The translations under genes were made by a program, and so were the position numbers. Positions 51,015-58,516 of a stretch of DNA of 58,516 bases are shown here, in pieces (position 1 is the first letter of the stretch; every line of letters starts with the position of its first letter). Origin of the DNA: Rubrivivax sp. (GTDB taxonomy: Bacteria; Pseudomonadota; Gammaproteobacteria; Burkholderiales; Burkholderiaceae_C); assembly GCA_016707445.1 (NCBI GenBank), contig JADJHR010000021.1, positions 1 through 58,516 of the forward strand, read 5' to 3'. The notes beneath the pieces were generated by a model that worked only from the letters and a program-made list of their open reading frames with translations, searched no databases and was not told the DNA's origin.

Positions 51015-51968
51015 TCAGCCCGTGGGCGCGCCGCCGGCGGCGCGCACCAGGGACACGAAAGCATCCTCGAGCGAGGGCGGAATGGGTTTCGATGCCGTCA
51101 GAGCGAGGCCACGCTCGGCCAGCCGCGCGGCAATGGCCTCGACCGCGCCTTCGAGCTGATGCAACGCCACGTGCACGCTGCGGCCGAACATCGACGTCTC
51201 CACCACCTGCGGCAAGCCCTTCAGCGCTTCCACGGCGCGCGGCCCGTCGCTGGTGTGCAGCTCCAGCAGCGGTTCGCGCACGCCGGCGCGCAGCCGCTGC
51301 GGCGTGTCCAGCGCCACCAACGCGCCGCGGTTCATCAGCGCCAGGCGGTGGCAGTACTCGGCTTCCTCCATGTAATGGGTGCTGACGAAGACGGTGGTGC
51401 CCTGCTGCGTGAGCGCATCGATGAGGTCCCAGAAGCGACGGCGCGACAGCGGGTCGACGCCCGAGGTCGGCTCGTCGAGAAACAGGATCTTCGGCTCGTG
51501 CAGCACCGCGCAACCCAGCGCCAGCCGCTGTTTCAGGCCCAGCGGCAACTGCCCCGTGAGCCGCTTGCCCTGATCGGCCAGGCCGGCCATCTGCACGGCC
51601 CAGTCGTGCCGCGCGGCGCGCTTGTCACGCGGCACGTTGTACAGGCCTGAGAAGAAGGCGATGTTCTCGTTCACGGTGAGGTCGGCATACAGCGAAAACA
51701 GCTGCGACATGTAGCCGATGCGGTGCTTGATGGCCTCGCTCTGCGTGAGGATGTCCAGCCCCGCAACCGAGCCTCGGCCGGCGGTCGGCAGCAGCAGGCC
51801 GGCGAGCATCTTGATGGTCGTCGTCTTGCCCGCACCGTTGGGCCCCAGAAAGCCGAAGATCTCGCCCTGTGCAACCTCGAACGAGACATCGTCGACCGCC
51901 ACGAAATCACCGTATGTCCGGCGCAGCTTGTCGGCAACGACGGCCGGTGCCGCATGGGCTTGCGTCAT
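51015..51968 (-). CDS. ABC transporter ATPase, second of the pair
   Basis: 317 residues: FLGPNGAGKTTTIKMLAGLL (Walker A), TGQLPLGLKQRLALGCAVLH in place of a canonical LSGG signature, ILFLDEPTSGVDPLSRRRFW (Walker B) and the switch THYMEEAEYCHRLALMNRG. The C-terminus ends with PPSLEDAFVSLVRAAGG. With the sister ATPase it corresponds to the two halves of E. coli YbhF, here separate genes. ATGA coupling on the upstream side. Confidence 0.88.
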   Translation of the reverse strand: MTQAHAAPAVVADKLRRTYGDFVAVDDVSFEVAQGEIFGFLGPNGAGKTTTIKMLAGLLLPTAGRGSVAGLDILTQSEAIKHRIGYMSQLFSLYADLTVNENIAFFSGLYNVPRDKRAARHDWAVQMAGLADQGKRLTGQLPLGLKQRLALGCAVLHEPKILFLDEPTSGVDPLSRRRFWDLIDALTQQGTTVFVSTHYMEEAEYCHRLALMNRGALVALDTPQRLRAGVREPLLELHTSDGPRAVEALKGLPQVVETSMFGRSVHVALHQLEGAVEAIAARLAERGLALTASKPIPPSLEDAFVSLVRAAGGAPTG

Positions 51969-52918
51969 GCCGCCTCCGTCATGCGTTCGATGAAGACGTC
52001 TTCCATCGACGGCGGCTCGGCGGCGATCGACCCCGGCACAAGCCCAGCGTCGCGCAAAGCCTGCTCGACCAACGGCGCATCGTCGGCGGCCGAGGCCACG
52101 GTGACATGCAGCTTGTCGCCGAACAGCGCTGCGCGCTTCACGCGCGGGTGCCGTCGCAGCAGATCGCGCGCGGCACGTGCAGGCTCCACCTGCACCACCA
52201 GCACCTCACCGCCCAGCGCATCCTGCAGCGCCTGCGGCGATTCGACCGCCAACAACCGGCCCTCGAACAGCAGCGCGACACGGTCGAAGCGCTCGGCCTC
52301 GTCCATGTAGGCCGTGCTGACGACCACCGTGACCCCTTGCGCCACCATGTCGTGCACGATCAGCCACAGGTCACGGCGCGAGATCGGATCGACACCGAAC
52401 GTGGGTTCGTCCAGCAGCAGGATCTTCGGCTGGTGGATCAGCGCGCACGACAGGCCCAGCTTCTGCTTCATGCCACCCGAGAGCTTGCCTGCCAGCCGGT
52501 CCTTGAAGGGCGCGAGGTTGGAGAAGTGGAACAGCCGCTCAAGCCGTGCTGCGCGCTCGCGCTTGGGCACGAGGTACAGGTCGGCGTAGAAATCGAGGTT
52601 CTCCAGCACCGTGAGGTCGGCATACAGGCCGAAGCGCTGCGACATGTAGGCGATCTCATGCTTCACGCCCTCGGGGTCGCGCGCCACGCTCACGTCACCG
52701 AGAATGGCGTCGCCCGCCGTCGGTCTGAGCACGCCGGCCAGCATGCGCAGCGTGGTCGTCTTGCCCGCGCCATCAGGGCCCACCAGACCGAAGAGTTCGC
52801 CGCCGGCCACGTTAAAGCTCAGTGCATCGACGGCAGTCACGTCACCGAAGCGCCGCGTCAGGCCGTCGACGCGGATCACTGGCGGCGCCGGCACGGCCAC
52901 GGGCGCGCCGGCCGTCAT
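51965..52918 (-). CDS. ABC transporter ATPase, first of the pair
   Basis: 317 residues: LVGPDGAGKTTTLRMLAGVL (Walker A, with Asp for the usual Asn), KLSGGMKQKLGLSCALIHQP (signature), ILLLDEPTFGVDPISRRDLW (Walker B) and STAYMDEAERFDRVALLFEG. End PPSMEDVFIERM. It begins with a Pro/Ala-rich stretch. Start and stop codons overlap hlyD-like and sister ATPase genes (ATGA). The canonical signature here and the degenerate one in the partner suggest an asymmetric ATPase dimer. Confidence 0.88.
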   Translation of the reverse strand: MTAGAPVAVPAPPVIRVDGLTRRFGDVTAVDALSFNVAGGELFGLVGPDGAGKTTTLRMLAGVLRPTAGDAILGDVSVARDPEGVKHEIAYMSQRFGLYADLTVLENLDFYADLYLVPKRERAARLERLFHFSNLAPFKDRLAGKLSGGMKQKLGLSCALIHQPKILLLDEPTFGVDPISRRDLWLIVHDMVAQGVTVVVSTAYMDEAERFDRVALLFEGRLLAVESPQALQDALGGEVLVVQVEPARAARDLLRRHPRVKRAALFGDKLHVTVASAADDAPLVEQALRDAGLVPGSIAAEPPSMEDVFIERMTEAA

Positions 52919-53934
52919 GGCTGCGCGCCGTCCAGCCGAACGTCGGCCGGCATGCCCGGCTTGAGCTCGAAGCCGCTGTCGCCGCTCACGCGCACCTTCA
53001 CCGCATAGACCAGCTTCACGCGCTCTTCGGTGGTCTGCACGGTCTTGGGCGTGAACTCTGCTTGCGACGCGATGAAGACCACCTCGCCCGGGTAGGTCTT
53101 GCCGGGGAAGCTGTCGGTCGTGATGGCCGCCGGGGTGCCGAGGCGCACCTGGCCGACGCGGTTCTCGGGCACATAGATGCGCACCCAACGGTCGGCCGGG
53201 TTCATCAGCGTGAAGACCGGCGCACCGGGGCCGACGGTCGCGCCGGGCTCACGGTGGCGCAGCGTGACGATGCCGTCCATCGGCGCAAGCAACACCATGT
53301 TGTCGAGGGCGGCGTCGATGGGCTTGATGGCCGCTTGCACCTGCACCACCTGCGCCCGCTGCACATCGATCTTTTCGTGTCGCGTGCCGGCCTGCAGAAT
53401 GTGCAACTGCTGGCGCGCCTGTTCGTACTGGCTGTTCGTCACGTCCAGCGTCATGCGTGCCTTGTCCAGGCTTTCGGCGCCGACGGCACCGCCCTCGAAG
53501 AGGCGCTTCGCGCGCTCGACATCACGCCTGGCATCGGCCAGCCTCTGCCCAGAGGCGTCGAGCGCGGCACGGCCTTGCGCCACTTCTTCGCTGCGAAAGC
53601 CACTTTGCAACTCGCGCAGCACCGCCTGCGCGGATGCGAGCTGTGCCTGCGCCTGCCCGCGCCGTGCCAGCATCTCGGCGCGGTCGAGCTGGCCCATCAC
53701 GGCGCCGGCCTTGACCCTCTCACCCTCACGCGGGCCGAGCGACTCGATGCGCCCGGCACTCTGGAAGCCGAGTTGCACTTCGGTAGCCTCGACCGTGCCT
53801 GCCGCCGCCAGGCCGGCCTCGGTGCGGCCGAGAAAGCGCGGTGCGAGAAGGTAGGCCGCAACGGCCAGCGCAACCAGCACCGCGATGATCACCAGCGGCT
53901 TGACGATGCGCGCCCTGGACGATGGTCCTGTCAT
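52915..53934 (-). CDS. HlyD/YbhG-type membrane fusion protein
   Basis: 339 residues: single N-terminal helix (PLVIIAVLVALAVAAYLLAP), lipoyl halves (GTVEATEVQLGFQSAGRIES and LAPMDGIVTLRHREPGATVG), a long coiled-coil hairpin between them rich in Ala/Gln/Arg, and a beta-barrel domain near NPADRWVRIYVPENRVGQVR. It joins the ABC-2 pump with TolC across the periplasm. Both ends overlap neighbours (ATGA). Confidence 0.9.
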   Translation of the reverse strand: MTGPSSRARIVKPLVIIAVLVALAVAAYLLAPRFLGRTEAGLAAAGTVEATEVQLGFQSAGRIESLGPREGERVKAGAVMGQLDRAEMLARRGQAQAQLASAQAVLRELQSGFRSEEVAQGRAALDASGQRLADARRDVERAKRLFEGGAVGAESLDKARMTLDVTNSQYEQARQQLHILQAGTRHEKIDVQRAQVVQVQAAIKPIDAALDNMVLLAPMDGIVTLRHREPGATVGPGAPVFTLMNPADRWVRIYVPENRVGQVRLGTPAAITTDSFPGKTYPGEVVFIASQAEFTPKTVQTTEERVKLVYAVKVRVSGDSGFELKPGMPADVRLDGAQP

Positions 53935-55313
53935 GGCTTGTCCCCCTTCGTGCCGGCCTCAGACGCGGTGCCTTGCGGCGCCACCAGCGCAACCACCTGC
54001 TCAGGGCTCAAGACGCCTGCAGCGCGCAACAGGCCAAGACGCGTGGTGATGATGTCGAACTGCGCCTGCAGTCGGTCGGCCTGGGCGCCGAGCAAGGCGG
54101 TCTCGGCACTCAGCACGTCAGTCATGACGCCAACGCCCTGCTCGACCTTGAGCGTTTCGATCGCCAGCGCTTCACTTGCCTCGCCGATGCTGGTGGCCGT
54201 GACCAGCAGGCGCGACTGCGCCTCGGCATTGGCGTTCCAGGCGTCCTCGACCTGCTTGTCGATCTCAAGCCGCACCTGCTGCAATGCCAGCTCGGTCTGG
54301 CGGCGCGCGGTGGCCGCCTGGTCCACCTGCGCGCGGCGCAGGCCGCCGTCGAACAAGGGCACGCTCAACTGCAGGCCCACGCTCCAGTCGGTGTAGAAAT
54401 GCGTGTCGCCGCCGCTGCGCTCGTGCAGGCCGCTGAGCAGGACCACTTCGGGCCGGTTGCCAGCCCGCGCGATGTCCTCGCGCGCCAGCCCTGCGGCACG
54501 CTGATGTCGTGCAATCTGCAGTTCGGGGCGCTGGGACAGCGCCTGCTGACGCCAGTGTTCGAGGCTCGGCATCGGGGCCGCGGCGGCGGCGTAGCGCAGC
54601 AAGGCCGGGCGCGGTTCAGGCCCCGCGCTGCCAGCAAGCTGGTACAGCAGCGTCCACGCTTCGAGGCCGCGGTTCTCGATCTGCAAGCGATCGTGGCGCG
54701 CCTTGGTCAGCAGCGTGCCGATGCGCAGAGTCTCCAGCTTGCCGGTCTTGCCACTGTCGCGCATCAGCGCGGCGCGCCGCTGCTGCGCTTGCAGCGAGGT
54801 GATGCGCGCAGCGTAGACCTGTGCCAGCGCATCGAGCTGCTGGATCTTGAAATACACGGTGCTGACGTTGAAGCTGAGCTCCTGCACGCCCAGGCGCTCG
54901 CGCTCGCGCGCCATCTGCTGGCCGAGTTCGGCAAGCACGATGCCCTTCTCGAGTCGGCCGCCGGTATACAGCGGCAGTTTGAAGGTCAAGCCGAGGTCGA
55001 TGATGTTCTTGTCCAGCGGCGGAAAGACGCCAGGCGCTCGGATGCCATGCACGAACGTGGGGTAGCCGAAGCGCATGGCGCTGGCGCTGCCACCCAGTTG
55101 GGGCCTGCCTGCCGCGCGTGCGGCCGCAACGGCCGAGCCGCTGCGGTCGATCTCGAGTTGCTGCGAAAGGTACTGCGGATTGTTGGCCAGCGCCTGGTGG
55201 ATGGCATCGGGCAGCGTCAGCGTCGCGCCCTGCGCTGCGGCGGCATGCACGGCAACAGCGAATGCCGCACCCGGCAACAGCTGACGCCATGCGGCATGCA
55301 CGTGCGAATTCAT
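53931..55313 (-). CDS. TolC-family outer-membrane efflux protein
   Basis: 460 residues with a signal peptide (LLPGAAFAVAVHAAAAQGAT) and two OEP repeats (LTLPDAIHQALANNPQYLSQ; LGLTFKLPLYTGGRLEKGIV; and SVGLQLSVPLFDGGLRRAQV followed by ALQQVRLEIDKQVEDAWNAN). Start ATG at 55313 is set by the signal peptide, as the frame is open upstream. The stop overlaps the hlyD-like gene. Presence of its own TolC makes this a complete tripartite exporter. Confidence 0.9.
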   Translation of the reverse strand: MNSHVHAAWRQLLPGAAFAVAVHAAAAQGATLTLPDAIHQALANNPQYLSQQLEIDRSGSAVAAARAAGRPQLGGSASAMRFGYPTFVHGIRAPGVFPPLDKNIIDLGLTFKLPLYTGGRLEKGIVLAELGQQMARERERLGVQELSFNVSTVYFKIQQLDALAQVYAARITSLQAQQRRAALMRDSGKTGKLETLRIGTLLTKARHDRLQIENRGLEAWTLLYQLAGSAGPEPRPALLRYAAAAAPMPSLEHWRQQALSQRPELQIARHQRAAGLAREDIARAGNRPEVVLLSGLHERSGGDTHFYTDWSVGLQLSVPLFDGGLRRAQVDQAATARRQTELALQQVRLEIDKQVEDAWNANAEAQSRLLVTATSIGEASEALAIETLKVEQGVGVMTDVLSAETALLGAQADRLQAQFDIITTRLGLLRAAGVLSPEQVVALVAPQGTASEAGTKGDKP

Positions 55314-55726
55314 CGCATCGCGCCGCTGCGCCCCGAAGTCAGGCGCCAGGACAGCGCCGCAATCGCGGCCCACAGCAGCGTTCGCAAGGTCATCGCCCAG
55401 ACGGTGCGCATCTCGTACGCACCGCCGCCCAAGACACGCATGCCGAAGGCTGCGAAGGCGATGGCCGTGGCCACCGCGACGCCCACGGCCAGCCACGCCG
55501 CCCAGCGCTGCTGCATCCACAGCCCCACACCGGCCACGATGTAGGCGAAGCCGGCAAGAAAATTGAACCAGACGACGAAAGGCACGAAATGGCCCGCGGC
55601 CGTACGCGCCGTGCCGTCGCCAAAGAGAACCGCCCCGCCTTCCTTGAGCGTGAGCGCACCGAAGACGATGGCCACGGCCGCGATCACCCGGGTGAGTGTG
55701 GGCCGTTTCGACGGGCTGTTCTGCAT
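55310..55726 (-). CDS. Four-helix membrane protein of unknown function
   Basis: 138 residues with about four helices (LTRVIAAVAIVFGALTLKEG, FVPFVVWFNFLAGFAYIVAG, WAAWLAVGVAVATAIAFAAF, MTLRTLLWAAIAALSWRLTS). GHFVPFVVWFNF resembles small DoxX-like proteins, but I cannot assign a family. It is the first gene of the exporter operon and overlaps tolC; the promoter region with a TetR-type palindrome lies upstream. Confidence 0.7.
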   Translation of the reverse strand: MQNSPSKRPTLTRVIAAVAIVFGALTLKEGGAVLFGDGTARTAAGHFVPFVVWFNFLAGFAYIVAGVGLWMQQRWAAWLAVGVAVATAIAFAAFGMRVLGGGAYEMRTVWAMTLRTLLWAAIAALSWRLTSGRSGAMR

Positions 55727-55813
55727 GTCGAACTCCTCTGCCTTGCCTGCGGGCCAGGCCACCCAGGGGCCGGTTGGCTGGTCTGCACGATGTGAACGAG
55801 TTCGTGTAGATTA

Positions 55814-55833
55814 GCAAGTAATCAAATACTTGC
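55814..55833. promoter_or_regulatory. TetR-type palindromic operator
   Basis: GCAAGTA and TACTTGC form exact 7-base arms around ATCAAA. The site lies 24 bases before the tetR ATG and 88 before the exporter operon start, in the AT-rich middle of the 130-base divergent gap. This is the expected place for a TetR protein to repress both directions. Confidence 0.65.
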
Positions 55834-55856
55834 CAAGCCAAGATGGAATTGCAACC

Positions 55857-56465
55857 ATGCAAACCAGACTGCCTACCGAAGAACGCCAGGTCGAGATTGC
55901 CGCCGCCGCGTTGCGCCTCGCCGGCGAGATCAGCCCGGCCCTGATCACCACCGCGCAGATCGCCGAGGAAGTCGGTATCAGCCAGGGCGCGGTGTTCAGA
56001 CATTTCACGGCCAAGGACCAGATCTGGCACGCCGCCATGGTCTGGGTTCGCACCGAGCTTCTTGCTGCCATCGAAGCCGCGGCGCAGGCCGCACCGTCGC
56101 CGCTCGAAGCCCTGCGCGCCGTGTTCAAGGCTCATGTCGAATTTGTCGCCATCCACCCCGGCGTGCCGCGTTTCATCTTCCACGAGATGGAGTCGGCAAA
56201 GGACTCGCCCGTCAAGCGTGAGGTGCGTTCGCTGCTGCGCTCCTACCGCGAGCTGCTGCTCGCGCTGCTCGATCGTGCGGCACAGCGCGACCTGCTCAGT
56301 GCGGGGCTGGACCGTGACGCTGCGGCCACCCTGCTCGTCGGCGCGGTGCAGGGCCTGATCATGCAGGCCATGGCTGCGGGCAGGGCCAATGCGCTGAAGA
56401 CTCAGGCTGACGCGGTGTTCACCATCTATCTGCAAGGCATCTGCGGCGGCCGGCGGGCGAAGTGA
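55857..56465 (+). CDS. TetR-family transcriptional regulator
   Basis: 202 residues: N-terminal HTH (RQVEIAAAALRLAGEISPAL, ITTAQIAEEVGISQGAVFRH, FTAKDQIWHAAMVWV), then a helical ligand domain. ATG at 55857 is chosen over an upstream in-frame start within the operator region. It is divergent to the exporter and, like CecR/YbiH with ybhGFSR in E. coli, most likely its repressor. The inducer is unknown. Confidence 0.87.
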   Translation: MQTRLPTEERQVEIAAAALRLAGEISPALITTAQIAEEVGISQGAVFRHFTAKDQIWHAAMVWVRTELLAAIEAAAQAAPSPLEALRAVFKAHVEFVAIHPGVPRFIFHEMESAKDSPVKREVRSLLRSYRELLLALLDRAAQRDLLSAGLDRDAAATLLVGAVQGLIMQAMAAGRANALKTQADAVFTIYLQGICGGRRAK

Positions 56466-56722
56466 TGCTCGACTCGACGCTGAGACCTGAGACAAGACCT
56501 CGGACTGGCACTGCCCGACTCGCTCACGACGGGTGCGGCGGCATTCATGTTGCCTGCGAGCCAGGCCACCGTCAGCCGTAGGCGGGCCTATACCCACGCG
56601 ACGCGATACCGGCAACGCTGATGGGCGCTGGCCGGCATACTGGCGATCCGCGTCGCAATCGAGATCGCCCCGACCCCCGCCGACAGTTGAGGGCCGATCA
56701 GGGCCGATTCGATCAGCGTTGC

Positions 56723-56750
56723 TTGCGTTCTATTTAAAGATGCATATACT
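56723..56750 (+). promoter_or_regulatory. sufB: Sigma-70 promoter of sufB
   Basis: TTGCGT (56723-56728) and TATACT (56745-56750) are separated by 16 bases. The -10 lies inside the palindromic operator. The start site would be near 56757, leaving a leader of about 40 bases. Confidence 0.6.
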
Positions 56751-56758
56751 GTGCATCT
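56738..56758. promoter_or_regulatory. NsrR-like palindrome over the sufB promoter
   Basis: AGATGCA and TGCATCT are perfect arms separated by seven bases (TATACTG). As I recall, the NsrR consensus in beta- and gammaproteobacteria has exactly AGATGCA-N7-TGCATCT. The site covers the -10 of the suf promoter. Another Rrf2 protein controlling Fe-S assembly may use it; no such gene with cluster Cys residues is in the window. Confidence 0.65.
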
Positions 56759-56795
56759 ATCGAAAACCTGACCTCCACCCTCATCCGTCACCGCC

Positions 56796-58250
<1,455 letters not shown>

Positions 58251-58284
58251 TCGCATGACACCCCTCGACATCAAAGGACCCACC

Positions 58285-58516
58285 ATGACCACCACCGAGA
58301 TGCTGCTCAGCGTGCGCGACCTGCGCGTCGACGTCGGCGAGCGCCATGTGCTGAAGTCGGTCTCGCTGGACGTGGCGCCCGGCGCGCTGATGGTGCTGAT
58401 GGGCGCCAACGGCAGCGGCAAGAGCACGCTGGGCCTGACGCTGGCCGGCCACCCGCGCTACCACGTCAGCGGTGGCCAGGCGCGCTTTGCCGGCCAGGAC
58501 CTGCTGGCGATGAACC
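58285..58516 (+). CDS. sufC: Fe-S assembly ATPase SufC (5' part; continues past window)
   Basis: The visible 77 residues start MTTTEMLLSVRDLRVDVGER and include the Walker A site LMGANGSGKSTLGLTLAGHP followed by YHVSGGQARFAGQDLL, the beginning typical of SufC. It is the ATPase of the SufBCD complex. The gene is cut by the end of the window. Confidence 0.93.
   Translation, partial: MTTTEMLLSVRDLRVDVGERHVLKSVSLDVAPGALMVLMGANGSGKSTLGLTLAGHPRYHVSGGQARFAGQDLLAMN

Larger units (their letters stand above)
56466..56795. other. Intergenic region upstream of suf operon
   Basis: 330 bases without a supported gene. The first 200 bases show nothing recognisable. The 3' third becomes AT-richer and holds a good sigma-70 promoter and a palindromic operator for the suf genes, listed separately. 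Confidence 0.6.

Overview
The window looks like a chromosomal catabolic region of a GC-rich, facultatively anaerobic, probably denitrifying betaproteobacterium (Burkholderiales/Rhodocyclales type). The reasons are ATP-dependent benzoyl-CoA reductase genes of the Thauera type, a PEP-CTERM protein, a Dnr-like Crp/Fnr regulator, NnrS-like membrane proteins, several hemerythrins, and codon use that is GC-rich throughout. I saw no tRNA, rRNA, CRISPR array or insertion sequence. Species cannot be named from the sequence alone.

Positions 1-38253 form a nearly continuous anaerobic aromatic-degradation island. The minus-strand operon had-oah-dch-bcrC-bcrB-bcrA-bcrD (7444 to beyond position 1) encodes reductive dearomatisation of benzoyl-CoA and hydrolytic ring opening. 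Divergent from it, korA-korB (7639-10292) encodes a 2-oxoglutarate:ferredoxin oxidoreductase that can supply reduced ferredoxin to the reductase; a ferritin-like protein and a Rid-family protein follow. A second minus-strand operon (15070 to 11234) carries a hemerythrin, a tandem GNAT protein, a MIP18/DUF59 protein, an NnrS-like membrane protein and a BadI-like hydrolase. A third, very long minus-strand operon (32673 to 15141) runs livKHMGF (aromatic acid uptake), an FlK-type thioesterase, padBCD (phenylacetyl-CoA:acceptor oxidoreductase), a phenylacetate-CoA ligase, hcrCAB (4-hydroxybenzoyl-CoA reductase), a benzoate/4-hydroxybenzoate-type CoA ligase, a DUF2249 protein and a frameshifted NnrS-like gene. 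badL-badM (GNAT plus Rrf2 regulator, 32890-33879) lie divergent to it. Then padE-padH-padG-padI (38253 to 33923) encodes phenylglyoxylate:acceptor oxidoreductase, with a divergent LysR gene. Phenylacetate, phenylglyoxylate, 4-hydroxybenzoate and probably benzoate all converge on benzoyl-CoA.

The regulation can be read in part. A shared near-palindrome, TATT-N2-GGTACC-N2-AWTACTG, occurs three times: in the had/korA gap, just upstream of the hemerythrin operon, and in the livK/badL gap. It is a good candidate operator for the BadM-like Rrf2 protein. An FNR/AadR/AcpR-like box lies upstream of korA, a perfect 21-bp palindrome sits next to the livK/badL operator, and a 17-bp palindrome lies in the padE/lysR gap.

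Positions 39300-42250 hold a truncated universal stress gene and a four-gene unit (secreted protein, hemerythrin, GHxCP protein, Dnr-like regulator). Positions 42342-48640 hold a large BTAD/SARP-like ATPase regulator, two identically arranged direct-repeat promoters, a small zinc-ribbon protein, and a PEP-CTERM gene and an lpxR gene whose 3' ends appear to have been fused tail to tail by a deletion. Positions 48782-55726 are an ABC-2 type exporter operon (TolC, HlyD, two ATPases, two permeases) with a divergent TetR regulator. The window ends with the start of a suf Fe-S assembly operon behind an NsrR-like operator.

Three possible lesions should be tested as assembly errors before biology is built on them: bcrC (near 3477), the NnrS-like gene (near 15525), and the PEP-CTERM/lpxR junction (near 47068).
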